Source: Streptomyces cellulosae
GTDB taxonomy: Bacteria; Actinomycetota; Actinomycetes; Streptomycetales; Streptomycetaceae
DNA: 61,317 nt
Reading direction: 5' to 3'
Assembly: GCA_014655195.1 (NCBI GenBank)
Contig: BNBH01000036.1
Coordinates: forward strand, 1-61,317
The notes below the pieces were generated by a model that saw only the letters and a list, made by a program, of their open reading frames with translations, was not told the origin of the DNA and ran no database searches. The position numbers were made by a program, and so were the translations under genes. This document shows, piece after piece, positions 16,366-25,926 of this stretch; the first letter of the stretch is position 1, and each line of letters starts with the position of its first letter.

Positions 16366-18582
16366 GTGCCCCGCTTCAGCGTCATCGTCCCCGTCCACGC
16401 CGTGCAGGGCTATCTGCACGCCTGCCTCGACTCGGTGCTCGGGCAGTCGTACCGCGACCTCGAACTGATCGCCGTCGACGACCGCTCCCCCGACGGCTGC
16501 GGCGCGATCCTCGACGACTACGCGGACCGCGACGAGCGGGTGCGGGTGCTGCACCTGGAGGAGAACGTGGGCCTCGGCCGGGCCCGCAACGCCGGCATGC
16601 CCCACGCGACCGGCGACTACCTGCTCTTCCTGGACAGCGACGACACCCTCACCCCGGGCGCGCTGCGGGCGCTCGCGGACCGGCTCGACGAGACCGGCGA
16701 CCCGGACGTGCTGGTCTTCGACTACGCCCGCGCCTACTGGTGGGGCGGCACCCGCCGCAACGTCCTCGCCCATGTGCTGTCCGAGGCCGCCGGGAGCACC
16801 TTCACGGCCGCCGAACGGCCGGAGATCCTCGACCTGCTGATGGTGGTGTGGAACAAGGTCTACCGCCGCGACTTCGTCGAGCGGGAGGGCTTCACCTTCC
16901 CGCCCGGCTACTACGAGGACACGCCCTGGACCTTCCCGGTGCTGCTCAGCGCGGAGCGCATCGCCACCCTGGACCGGATCTGCCTGTACTACCGGCAGCG
17001 CCGCCAGGGGAACATCCTGTCCACCACCAGCCGCAAGCACTTCGACGTGCACGAGCAGTACGCGCGGGTGTTCCGGTTCGTCGACGCCCGCCCTGCGCTG
17101 GCGCACTGGCGGCCGTTCCTGCACGCCAAGATGGGCGAGCACTGTCTCGACATCCTGTCCAAGCCGGACCGGCTGCCGCCGTCGGACCGGGCCGAGTTCT
17201 TCCGCCGCACCGCCGAGATGTTCCACGCCCACCGCCCGCCGGGCGCCCGGATCCCCGCCGAACTGCGGGTCCTGTTGGGCTCCTACGCCGGGTACGTGCT
17301 GCGCCGCCGGGCCACGCGCACCGGCCGCGAACTCCAGCGACGGGCCCAGCAGGTCCGCGCGGTGACGGCCACGAAGGCGGTGCGCGCCCGGTCGCTGCCG
17401 CGCCGCCCGCTGGACCCGCACCTCGCCGTGTACTCGGCCTTCTCGCACCGCGGGATGCTCGGCGACCCGGCGGCCGTCTACCGCGCGGCCCGCGAACTCG
17501 CCCCGCACATCCGGGGCGTGTGGGTGGTCGCCGACGAGGAGCGGGCGGCGACCCTGCCGCCGGGCACCCCGTACGTGCTGCCGGACACGCCGGAGTACCG
17601 CCGGGTGACCGGGCGGGCCACGTACTTCGTCAACAACGTCAACTGGGCGGGCACACTGGTGAAACGGCCGGGCAGCGTGCACGTCCACACCCACCACGGC
17701 ACCCCGCTGAAGTACGCGGGCGCCGATCTGCTGGAGAAGCCGGGCGCGCGGCTGCACTTCGACGTGCCGCAGATGCTGCGCCGGGCCGACCGCTGGGATT
17801 ACGGCCTGGTCGCCAACCGCCACTCCGAGCTGGTGTGGGAGCGGGCCTTCCCCTGTCACTTCACCTCGCTGCGGTCGGGCTCCCCGCGCAACGACGTGCT
17901 GGTGCGCGGTGACGAGGAGCGGGCTCGCGCGACCCGGGAACGGCTCGGGATCCCGGAGGGCGACACGGTCGTGCTGTACGCGCCGACCCGCCGCGACTAC
18001 CGCAGGGACGGTCTGGTGGAGCGGATCGACCTGGCCCGGTTCGCCGCCGACCTGGGCGAGGGCCGCACGCTGGTGGTCCGGCTGCACCCCACGCTCGCCG
18101 ACGGACCGGCCCGCGGACTCGGTCTGTCGGAGCTGCACCGGCGGGGCGTGCTGGTGGACGCGACCGACGAGCCGGAGGTGCAGGACGTGCTGCTCACGGC
18201 GGACGTCCTGGTGACCGACTACTCGTCCCTGATGTTCGACTACGCCCTGCTGGACCGGCCGGTCGTGGTGCACGCCGACGACTGGGACGCCTTCCGCGCG
18301 AGCCGGGGCGCGTACCTGGACGTCACCGCCGAGGCGCCGGGCCATGTGACGCGCTCCTACCGGGAGCTGGCGTGGCTGTTCGCGTCGGGCACCTGGGCGG
18401 ACGAGCAGTCGGCGCGGCTGCGGGCGGCGTTCCGGGAGCGGTTCTGCGAGTACGACGACGGCCGGGCCGCCGAGCGGGTGGTGCGCGCCGTGATGCTGGG
18501 CGAGCCGCTGCCGGAGCCCGCGGGCGATCCCGGCCTGGTGCCCGCGCAGACCGCCGGCCGCGACCTGCTGACCCCGTCGTGA
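16366..18582 (+). CDS. Bifunctional GT2 glycosyltransferase / TagF-like glycerophosphotransferase with both active sites intact
   Basis: This is the third paralogue, 738 residues, starting at GTG 16366 behind GAGGAG. Its stop overlaps the next start (GTGA). The GT2 half has VDDRSPD, the ENVGLGRARNAG helix, FLDSDD (88-93), a conserved NKVYRRDF, and YYEDTPW. The TagF-like half has HHGTPLK (His444), TRRDYR, VRLHP (His574) and TDYSSLMFDY. It is the only one of the four fusions here in which both signature sets look complete, so it is the best candidate for a polymerase alternating sugar and polyol-phosphate addition. There is no signal peptide. Between the halves lies a basic linker (about 300-350) that may contact the membrane. 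Confidence 0.9.
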   Translation: MPRFSVIVPVHAVQGYLHACLDSVLGQSYRDLELIAVDDRSPDGCGAILDDYADRDERVRVLHLEENVGLGRARNAGMPHATGDYLLFLDSDDTLTPGALRALADRLDETGDPDVLVFDYARAYWWGGTRRNVLAHVLSEAAGSTFTAAERPEILDLLMVVWNKVYRRDFVEREGFTFPPGYYEDTPWTFPVLLSAERIATLDRICLYYRQRRQGNILSTTSRKHFDVHEQYARVFRFVDARPALAHWRPFLHAKMGEHCLDILSKPDRLPPSDRAEFFRRTAEMFHAHRPPGARIPAELRVLLGSYAGYVLRRRATRTGRELQRRAQQVRAVTATKAVRARSLPRRPLDPHLAVYSAFSHRGMLGDPAAVYRAARELAPHIRGVWVVADEERAATLPPGTPYVLPDTPEYRRVTGRATYFVNNVNWAGTLVKRPGSVHVHTHHGTPLKYAGADLLEKPGARLHFDVPQMLRRADRWDYGLVANRHSELVWERAFPCHFTSLRSGSPRNDVLVRGDEERARATRERLGIPEGDTVVLYAPTRRDYRRDGLVERIDLARFAADLGEGRTLVVRLHPTLADGPARGLGLSELHRRGVLVDATDEPEVQDVLLTADVLVTDYSSLMFDYALLDRPVVVHADDWDAFRASRGAYLDVTAEAPGHVTRSYRELAWLFASGTWADEQSARLRAAFRERFCEYDDGRAAERVVRAVMLGEPLPEPAGDPGLVPAQTAGRDLLTPS

Positions 18583-19844
18583 GGCCGCGCACCTGGGTGC
18601 TGCTGCTGGCCGCCCTGTTCGCGCTGATGCAGCTCGCCACCGTGGAGGGCCGCGACACCCCCGACAGCAAGAACTACGTGTCGTACGCGCTGAGTCTGAC
18701 CGGCGCGGACAAGCGGGAGGCGGCGGCCGCCACCATCGACCACTACTGCTCCGGCAAGGCGGCGATGGCCCACCGCGCGCAGCTCGTGGACGTGGTGCGT
18801 TTCCACGCCCCCGACCCGGCGCCCCAGGTGTTCGCGGAGTGCCGGGAGCAGGAGTGGCGTCAGGTGGAGGCGCGTCTCGCGGCCGGGGACACCGCCGGGC
18901 ACACGGTGCCGTTCATGCCGGAGCGGTTCATGCGGATCTTCGAGGTGCGGCCCGGCTATCCGCTGGTCCTGGCGCCGTTCGTGGCGCTGCTCGGGGTGAC
19001 GTGGGGGGTGTGGACGGCGGGCGTGCTGATCACCTGCGCGGGCGGGGTGCTCGCGTATCTGGTGCTGCGCACGCTGGCGGCCCCGGTGCCGCTGGCGCTC
19101 ACCGGGATGGCGCTGTACCTGGTCCTGCCGTGCGGGACGACGGCGATGCGCCCGATGACCGAGGGTCTGATGCTGGCGCTCACCCTGGCCGCGCTGTGGG
19201 GCTGCGCCCTGGTGCTGGGCGGGACGCGACCCCGGGCGGGGCTGGCGCTGGTGGGCGGCGCGATGGTCGCGCTGTTCACGGTGAAGCACTCGCAGGCGCT
19301 GTTCCTCGGTGCGTGTCTGGCGGCGGCGGGCGTGGCGGTCGCGGTAAGGCGGCGGGGGCGGGGGATGCCGGCGGGGCGCGGTCCCGTCGCGCTCGCCGCG
19401 GTGGGGTGCGCGGGGGTGCTGGGCACGGTGCTGGTGTCCCGGCTGCTGGACTACCCGTCGGTGTCGGAGAGCGTGCAGGACCTGCTCACGGACCACTTCG
19501 CCCGGCCGGACCGGGAGCGGCCGTGGGCGGAGTTCTTCCAGCTCCAGGGGAACTTCTGGATGGAGTGGGCGCGGCGGCAGCTGTGGGAGCCGTTCTTCGT
19601 GGCGGCGCTCGCGGCGGGCGCGCTGGGGGCGCGGCGGCGGCCGGCGTTCGGGGTGTTCCTGGCCGCGGCGGCCTGCACGGGGTTCCTGAACCAGGCGGGC
19701 CACCCGGACATCAACATCTGGGGCGACCGGCTGATCACGCTGGCCTGGCTGCTGCCGGTGCTGGGGGTGCCGCTGCTGCTGGAGCCGGTGCTGCGGCGGG
19801 CGGCGGTGCCCGCGCAGGGCGCGCCGGTGGAACCGGTGGGCTGA
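18579..19844 (+). CDS. Polytopic membrane protein, GT-C glycosyltransferase-like
   Basis: This is a 421-residue membrane protein from GTG 18579, overlapping the preceding stop by 4 bp. It has about nine hydrophobic segments. After helix 1 comes an extracytoplasmic loop with Asp residues (RDTPDSKNY). The motif GYPLVLAPFVALLG and the general plan resemble dolichyl/polyprenyl-phosphate-sugar-dependent GT-C transferases. No family is certain. A late loop carries HPDINIWGDR. Translational coupling to the GT2-TagF operon suggests it modifies the same polymer outside the membrane, or helps move it; this is inference. A strong terminator overlaps its stop codon. Confidence 0.8.
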   Translation: MRPRTWVLLLAALFALMQLATVEGRDTPDSKNYVSYALSLTGADKREAAAATIDHYCSGKAAMAHRAQLVDVVRFHAPDPAPQVFAECREQEWRQVEARLAAGDTAGHTVPFMPERFMRIFEVRPGYPLVLAPFVALLGVTWGVWTAGVLITCAGGVLAYLVLRTLAAPVPLALTGMALYLVLPCGTTAMRPMTEGLMLALTLAALWGCALVLGGTRPRAGLALVGGAMVALFTVKHSQALFLGACLAAAGVAVAVRRRGRGMPAGRGPVALAAVGCAGVLGTVLVSRLLDYPSVSESVQDLLTDHFARPDRERPWAEFFQLQGNFWMEWARRQLWEPFFVAALAAGALGARRRPAFGVFLAAAACTGFLNQAGHPDINIWGDRLITLAWLLPVLGVPLLLEPVLRRAAVPAQGAPVEPVG

Positions 19845-19877
19845 CCGGGCGTCACCCGAAGCGGTGACGCCCGGTCA
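19842..19877 (+). terminator. Perfect 15-bp stem-loop ending the first GT2-TagF operon
   Basis: TGACCGGGCGTCACC (19842-19856) pairs with GGTGACGCCCGGTCA (19863-19877) across a 6-nt loop. The stem includes the TGA stop codon of the membrane protein. It makes a GTG start at 19881 for the next gene unlikely. Confidence 0.85.
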
Positions 19878-21508
19878 AAGGTGAGCCATACACGGGAACA
19901 GTGGGCAAATGCCTCGAATGCTCCTTTCTCTTCGCGTCCGATGAGCGCCGGCGTCCTCGTCCGGCGCCGCACCGTGGACGGCGCCACGGCGCTGCGCGGC
20001 GGCGGGTCCTGGCGGCCGTCGCCGTACCAGTGCGCCGGCTTCCTGTTCTTCCTGGTGATGTCCCTGGCGTTCTGGCGGGTGCCGCTGTGCTGCGACGCGG
20101 GCCAGCACGCGGCGGTGGTGGAGCGCCTGAAGGCCGATCTGCTGAACCCCCGGCACCCGATGGCGGACCTGCCCGGGGCGGGCAGTCCGTACTACTCGCC
20201 GTACGCCGTGGCGCAGGGCGTGTTCGCCCGGCTGACCGGGCTGGGCGGCTGGGAGGTGCTGCGGCTGACCGGGCCGCTGAACCTGCTGGTGCTGCTCACC
20301 GGGCTGGGCCGCTTCGTGCGGGTGCTGACCCCGCGCCCCTGGGCGCCGGTGCTGGCGCTGGCCGCGGTGGCGCTGCTGTGGGGTGTGGAGCGCGCCTGGT
20401 GGAGCGGCTACCTCAACCTGATGTCGATGACGGGCAATCTGCCCTACCCGTCGGCGTTCGCGATCGGGCTGGCCTTCTGGGCGTGGGCGCTGACCGGCGC
20501 CCGGGCCAGGGACACGGGGGGTGTGCGTTATCTGGGTCCGGGCGGTCTGCGTCCGCTGTCCGGGTACGCGGGCCTCGGCCTGCTGTACGGGCTGATCCTG
20601 CTGGTGCACCCGATCACCGCGGTCGCGGCGGTGATCGGGGCGCTGGCGCTGGTCGCCGGGTGGCAGCGGCGGTGGTCGGCGGCGCTGGCCGGGCGCTGGG
20701 CGCTGACCGGCGCGGCCGCGCTGCTGACGGCGGCCTGCTGGCCGTACTTCGACGTGTTCGCGCTGGCCGGGGACTCCAGCGTGGACGCGATGCACCGGCG
20801 GCTGTACCTGGATCTGGCCGGGCAGTTCGGGCTGGCGCTGCTGGGGCTTCCGGCCCTGTGGCTGCGGGCCCGGCGCTCATGGCGGGACCCTCTGGTGCTG
20901 ATGTTCGCCCTGGACTGCGCGGTCGTGGCGTACGGCTGGGTGAGCGGCCACTACACCTACGGGCGCGCGCTCGGGCTGACGCTGGTGCCGCCGCAGCTCG
21001 CCCTGGCGGTGGAACTGGCGGCGCCCCGCCCGTGGCCGGTCTGGCGCCGGCTGCTGGGCGGGGCCGCGGCGGCGGGGGCCGTCGCCGGGCTGCTGACCGT
21101 GCACGCGGGGGCGCTGGTGCCGCCCGCGGCGGACCCGGTCGGCTTCCGGCAGCCCCCGGACTGGCCGTCGTACGACTGGGCCGCGCGGCACATCGCGCCC
21201 GGGGAGGTGGTGATCACCGACGGCTACTACGCCGTCCACGCGATCGCCGGGTACGGGCCCGACCTGGCCGCACCCGCCTGGCCGGACGCCTCGCTGGACG
21301 AACGGGAGCGGCTGCGGCGGCTGGCCGATGTGCGCGCGTACCTGGACCCCTCCTCGACCCGCGCCCTGCGGGACACGGTGGTCCGCCGCTACCAGGTGCG
21401 CTGGCTGCTGCTCACCAAGTACCAGCGGGTGCCCGAGGAGGCCGTGGTGGTGGCCTGGAGCCGGCGCACCGGGGAGGTGCTGGCGCGGGTCGGGGCGGCC
21501 CCGCGGGA

Positions 21509-21922
<414 letters not shown>

Positions 21923-21987
21923 GGGGACACCTTTCGTCTTCGGCGGGTGACCGGCCGGTTCCTGGGGACCCGGCCTCCGTGAGCTCA

Positions 21988-22016
21988 AGTAGAGCACACA
22001 ATTTAATTGGACACAA
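21988..22016 (-). promoter_or_regulatory. ohr promoter with OhrR-type operator in its spacer
   Basis: On the minus strand TTGTGT (22011-22016) and TCTACT (21988-21993) are spaced by 17 bp. Between them lies CAATTTAATTG (21999-22009), a perfect 11-bp palindrome. Its AT-rich core matches the known OhrR box style (CAATT-n-AATTG, as in Bacillus ohrA). Repressor bound here would block RNA polymerase, and oxidation of OhrR would release it. The -10 fits the consensus poorly. Confidence 0.65.
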
Positions 22017-22048
22017 CCAAATGGCTCGCGCAGCGCTACCCTGGACGC

Positions 22049-22543
22049 ATGACAGCGACACCCAGCCCCTCCCCGGCGACGGACGCGCCGGCCGTCACGG
22101 ACGACTGGCTCCGTCTCGACCAGCAGATCTGCTTCAGCCTCAACTCCGCCGTCCGCGCCTTCAACGGCGTCTACCGGGTGGTGCTGAAGGATCTCGGCCT
22201 CACCTATCCGCAGTACCTGGTCATGCTGGTGCTGTGGGAGGACGGCACGGTGCCGGTGAAGCGGCTGGGTGAGCGCCTGCGCCTGGACTCCGGCACGCTG
22301 TCCCCGCTGCTCAAGCGGCTGGAGGCGGCCGGTCTGGTGCACCGGGAGCGCAGCGCGCGTGACGAGCGGTCCGTCGAGGTGCGGCTCACCGAGGAGGGGG
22401 CCGCGCTGCGCGAGCAGGCCGTGCGGGTGCCGCGCCGGATCGCCGCCGCGACCGGGATGCGGGCCGAGGAGATGCGGGCACTGAGCGCCACCCTCGCCGA
22501 CCTCACCGCCGCCCTGGACAAGACGGCCGCGGAAGGCGCGTGA
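22049..22543 (+). CDS. ohrR: MarR-family organic peroxide sensor OhrR
   Basis: This is a 164-residue winged-helix repressor from ATG 22049 (MTATPSPSP). The frame also opens at TTG 22007, but that codon lies inside the operator. The redox-sensing cysteine conserved in OhrR is present near the N-terminus (Cys28 in QQICFSLNSAVRAFN). The DNA-binding part is typical (LRLDSGTLSPLLKRLEAAGLV, then the wing ERSARDERSVEVRLT). It should repress ohr, and perhaps itself, until the cysteine is oxidised by organic hydroperoxide. The pair sits inside the wall-polymer locus without an obvious functional link. Confidence 0.93.
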   Translation: MTATPSPSPATDAPAVTDDWLRLDQQICFSLNSAVRAFNGVYRVVLKDLGLTYPQYLVMLVLWEDGTVPVKRLGERLRLDSGTLSPLLKRLEAAGLVHRERSARDERSVEVRLTEEGAALREQAVRVPRRIAAATGMRAEEMRALSATLADLTAALDKTAAEGA

Positions 22544-22628
22544 CGCCCGCCGGGACCACCCCGGGGTGCGGGACGGCACGCGCCGGGCGAGCGTGGGGTG
22601 AACCTCCGCCGCGCGCCTCGAGGATGTC

Positions 22629-24251
22629 ATGCACCCCGACCCGTCCCCCGCCGACACGGACGCCGACGCCGGCGCCGTCTCGGTCGTCGTCATAGGCCAC
22701 GACGACGCCGCCCTCGTGGCGGACGCGGTGCGTTCCGCGCTCGGCCAGGGGCCCGCCGTGCGGGAGGTCGTCGCCGTGGACGACTGCTCCACGGACGGCA
22801 GCGCCGAACTGCTGGAGCGGCTGGCCGCCGCCGAGGCACGATTGCGGGTGGTCCGGCTGCCGGTCAACAGCGGCGGCTGCGGAACCCCGCGCAACACCGG
22901 GCTCGACGCGGCGGCCGCCCCGTACGTGATGTTCCTGGACAGCGACGACGTACTGCCGCCGGGCGCCGTCGACGCGCTCCTCGCCGCCGCGCGGGAGACG
23001 GACGCGCAGGTCACGGGCGGTCTGTGCGTACGCCGCGAACTGCCGTCGGGCCGTGAGGTGCCGTGGGAGCCCGCCCTGTACGCCTCCCCCGCCGTCCTCG
23101 CCCGCCCGGCCGACCACCCGCGGCTGGTCCGCGACACCCTCAGCGTGAACAAGCTGTACGCGACGGACTTCCTCCGCGCGCACGGCATCCGCTTCCCGGA
23201 CGGCCGCTTCCCCTACGAGGACATGGCGTTCACCGCGCGGCTGTGGGCCGCCGCCCCGCGCGTCGCCCTGGTCCCGGACCGGGTCTACGTCTGGCACGTA
23301 CGCCGCGCCGCGCGCCGGCTGTCCATCTCGCTGGACCGCGCGGACATCGGCAACTGGCGCGCCCGCACCCACGCCTGCCGCACCGCCCACACGATCCTGC
23401 TGGACGCGGGCGAGAAGGGGCTCGCGCGTGCCGCCCGCGCCAAGTTCCTCGACCACGACCTGCGCATGTACGCCCGTGAGCTGCCGCTGCGCGACGAGAC
23501 CTACCGCCGCGCCTGGTGGGCGCACACCCGCGAGCACCTCGCCGAGTACGACGCCGCCGACCGCTCCGGCGACCCGGCCGCCCCCGGGATGCTGCTCGCG
23601 CGGGTGCTGCTCGCCTCCCCCGAGCCGCGCGACCTGCCCCGCCTGCGCGAACTGGCCGCCCGCCCGGCGAGGCTGTGCCCGCCGTACGCCCGGACGCCCG
23701 ACGGCACGCCCTGCTGGTCGCCGGAGCTGCCCGAGGTCACCCTGGAGACCCTCCCCGAACGCCCGGTCCGCCTGCTGCCGCTCGCCGTGGACGCCGAGCT
23801 GCGCGCCCGCACCCGCCTGCTCCGACTGCGCCTCCACGAGCTGTACGGCACGGTCGGCCGGGCCGGCCCGGTGGACGCGGAGGTCGAATGGCGCCATCGC
23901 GACCGCGCGGGCCTGACCCTGCGCCGCACGGTCCCGCTCCGCCCGTCCGCCGACGACACCTGGACCGCGGTCACGACCGTCCCCCTGGACCGCCTGGCGA
24001 CGCTCGCCGGGGGCGCCTGGGACCTACGGGTGAGGCTGCGCTTCCAAGACGGAGCGGTCCGCACGGTCTCGGCCCACGCCCTGACGGACCCGGGCCTTCT
24101 CCGCCCCCGGGCGGTCGCGAGCACTCGCCACGGCGTGATCCTGGTCCGCCCCTACGCCACGCATGGAGGCGCGCTGGCGCTGCGGGTGGCGGCGGGGGCG
24201 CAGGGGGCGGGGAGGGTGCTGGCGGGGCGGCTGCGGAGGTGGTGGCCGTGA
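22629..24251 (+). CDS. Stand-alone GT2 glycosyltransferase (wall-polymer type)
   Basis: This is a 540-residue cytoplasmic glycosyltransferase with a GT-A fold. It has VVIGHDD, VDDCSTDGS, NSGGCGTPRNTG, and the metal-binding FLDSDD. Then come NKLYATDF and FPYEDM, the acceptor-side acid region. A C-terminal part of about 200 residues (from roughly 340) is rich in beta-strand and ends in a basic tail. It resembles the C-terminal part of the second GT2 gene at 30026, not a TagF domain. ATG 22629 follows GAGG. The gene is monocistronic and is followed by 0.9 kb of repeats that include a decayed echo of its own 3' end. Confidence 0.9.
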   Translation: MHPDPSPADTDADAGAVSVVVIGHDDAALVADAVRSALGQGPAVREVVAVDDCSTDGSAELLERLAAAEARLRVVRLPVNSGGCGTPRNTGLDAAAAPYVMFLDSDDVLPPGAVDALLAAARETDAQVTGGLCVRRELPSGREVPWEPALYASPAVLARPADHPRLVRDTLSVNKLYATDFLRAHGIRFPDGRFPYEDMAFTARLWAAAPRVALVPDRVYVWHVRRAARRLSISLDRADIGNWRARTHACRTAHTILLDAGEKGLARAARAKFLDHDLRMYARELPLRDETYRRAWWAHTREHLAEYDAADRSGDPAAPGMLLARVLLASPEPRDLPRLRELAARPARLCPPYARTPDGTPCWSPELPEVTLETLPERPVRLLPLAVDAELRARTRLLRLRLHELYGTVGRAGPVDAEVEWRHRDRAGLTLRRTVPLRPSADDTWTAVTTVPLDRLATLAGGAWDLRVRLRFQDGAVRTVSAHALTDPGLLRPRAVASTRHGVILVRPYATHGGALALRVAAGAQGAGRVLAGRLRRWWP

Positions 24252-24340
24252 CGCGAGACGGAGCCTCCGCCCGTCCCCGGAGGCGCACCGACCTGCGGAT
24301 GCCGACGGCGCACAGGAAGCCCGCCGGGCCGACGGCTGCC

Positions 24341-25016
24341 TGACGCGGGCCCGCACCGCCTCCACTCTCCCGTCGGCAGGCGCCCCGCGGCCCGCGACAG
24401 GCCCCCGGGCGCAAGCCCACTGCCTACCGGACGCCGACCACGGCGGCCGCCAGAACCGCACCCCCGCCGGCCTCCCCACCGCAAGCAGCCGCCCCGCGGA
24501 TGCGGCTGACACGCGGGGCGCAGGCCGGCTGCCGCACGGACTCACCTACGGCTGCCCTGACGCGGGCCCGCACCGCCCCCCTTCTCCCATCGGCAGGCGC
24601 CCCGCGGCCCGCGACAGGCCCCCGGGCGCAAGCCCACTGCCTACCGGACGCCGACCACGGCGGCCGCCAGAACCGCACCCCCGCCGGCCTCCCCACCGCA
24701 AGCAGCCGCCCCGCGGATGCGGCTGACACGCGGGGGCGCAGGCCGGCTGCCGCACGGACTCACCTACGGCTGCCCTGACGCGGGCCCGCACCGCCCCCCT
24801 TCTCCCATCGGCAGGCGCCCCGCGGCCCGCCACAGGCGCCCGGGCGCAAGCCCACTGCCTACCGGACGCCGACCACGGCGGCCGCCAGGACCGCACCCCC
24901 GCCGACTTCCCCACCCCAAGCAGCCGCCCCGCGGATGCGGCTGACACGCGGGGGCGCAGGCCGGCTGCCGCACGGACTCACCTACGGCTGCCCTGACGCG
25001 GGCCCGCACCGCCCCC
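24341..25016. repeat. 217/218-bp tandem repeat, three full units and a partial
   Basis: Units begin TGACGCGGGCCCGCACCGCC at 24341, 24558, 24776 and 24994, giving lengths of 217, 218 and 218 bp plus a short fourth piece. They are nearly identical. Differences are a few substitutions and one G in a G-run, which also shifts the frame. Many overlapping ORFs are created in all frames, with repeated peptides such as DADHGGRQNRTPAG, but frame changes between units argue against translation. The flanks (24252-24340 and 25017-25185) hold no gene. Near identity suggests recent amplification. Confidence 0.9.
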
Positions 25017-25048
25017 CCCTGCCGTGCCCCTGGCCGTCCTCGGCCGCC

Positions 25049-25106
25049 AGGCACGGCCCGGCCCTCATCCGCCCCTACGCCACCGAGGGAGGCGCGCCGC
25101 CCGGCG
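25049..25106 (+). pseudogene. Possible remnant of a GT2 gene 3' end
   Basis: The frame from 25049 reads RHGPALIRPYATEGGAP. The intact GT2 gene about 1 kb upstream contains RHGVILVRPYATHGGAL near its C-terminus, and the DNA match (CGCCCCTACGCCAC, then GGAGGCGCGC) is clear. Upstream of both, GCCCTGACG precedes the match, but in the remnant the frame is shifted by one. This looks like a decayed tandem copy of the gene end, separated from the original by the 217-bp array. Confidence 0.4.
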
Positions 25107-25185
25107 AGTCCCGGCCGGGGCTCAGGGCGCGACCCAGGCACCGGCCGGACGCCCGCGCCGACAACCGCCCCGGCGCGAGCCGGAC

Positions 25186-25821
25186 TCACAGCGCCTTCAG
25201 CGCCGCCGCCGTCGCGCGGGACAAGCCCTCCAGGTACCCCTTCGGCAGCTTTGGGCTGCGGATCACCACCGAGCGCCAGTAGAGCGGGCCGGAGATCAGG
25301 TCCAGGGCCAGCCCGTGGTCCACGCCCGCGGCGATCTCGCCCCGCTGCTGGGCCGCCGTGACGATGCCCTTGGCGACCCCGTCCTGGCCCTCCCGCAGGG
25401 CCTTCTGCACGGCCTCGGCGATCTCCGGGTTGCGGGCGGCCTCGGCCTGGAGGTCGGGGAGGATCTGCGAGGCGACGGGATGGCGCAGGGCGCGGGAGCT
25501 GACCTCGTAGAGCAGGCGCAGGTCGGTCTCCAGGGAGCCGGTGTCGGGGGCGGGCAGGCCCTGGACGGCGAGGGCGGAGACCACGTCGAGGACGACGTGC
25601 AGCTTGGAGCGCCAGCGCCGGTACACCGCGGTCTTGCCGACGCCGGCCCGGCGCGCGATGCCCTCGATCGACATCCGGGCGTAGCCGACGGCGGCGAGCT
25701 CCTCGAAGACGGCCGTCCGGATGGCCTCGGTGACGTCCTCGCGCAGGACGGCGGCCCCGGCGGGGGCCCGGCGGCGCGGACGTGGCTCGGGCGCGTCGGC
25801 GTTCGTCATGCGCTCCAGCAT
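25186..25821 (-). CDS. TetR-family transcriptional regulator
   Basis: This is a 211-residue repressor. An Arg/Pro-rich N-terminal arm precedes a clear helix-turn-helix (MSIEGIARRAGVGKTAVYRRWRSK, residues about 50-73). The C-terminal ligand and dimer domain is of the TetR_C type seen in many streptomycete regulators. I start at 25821, behind GGGAG; ATG 25809 (MTNADAPEP) is an alternative. It is divergent from the TagG/TagH-like exporter genes. The two near-identical 25-bp sites between them suggest that it represses the exporter and itself. The inducer is unknown. Confidence 0.9.
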   Translation of the reverse strand: MLERMTNADAPEPRPRRRAPAGAAVLREDVTEAIRTAVFEELAAVGYARMSIEGIARRAGVGKTAVYRRWRSKLHVVLDVVSALAVQGLPAPDTGSLETDLRLLYEVSSRALRHPVASQILPDLQAEAARNPEIAEAVQKALREGQDGVAKGIVTAAQQRGEIAAGVDHGLALDLISGPLYWRSVVIRSPKLPKGYLEGLSRATAAALKAL

Positions 25822-25836
25822 AGGCCGCTCCCGTAG

Positions 25837-25910
25837 CGACGATACGGTTGCGTTCCGACGTGCATTCGACCTACGCTCGTCGACACGACGATACGGTCCC
25901 GTTCCGACGT
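25837..25910. promoter_or_regulatory. Duplicated 25-bp operator in the TetR/exporter divergent promoter
   Basis: CGACGATACGGTTGCGTTCCGACGT (first 20 bases at 25837-25856, ending at 25861) recurs at 25886-25910 with only two changed bases in the middle. Start-to-start distance is 49 bp. The second copy has a perfect ACGG-TC-CCGT core; the first has ACG-GTTG-CGT. A plausible plus-strand promoter (TTGCGT at 25848-25853, 18 bp, TACGCT at 25872-25877) overlaps copy 1 and ends before copy 2. That would fit repression by the divergent TetR protein. Confidence 0.6.
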
Positions 25911-25926
25911 AAGAACCGTCAGAACC

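Noticed and set aside
19881..19940. GTG 19881 as start of the membrane protein at 19941
   Set aside because: It lies 4 nt after a strong terminator stem, and the paralogue lacks the extra 20 residues.
24163..24947. Several overlapping ORFs with repeated peptides (DADHGGRQNRTPAG) suggesting a repeat protein
   Set aside because: The 217/218-bp unit is not a multiple of three, so the same DNA is read in different frames in successive units. There is no RBS and no third-position pattern.
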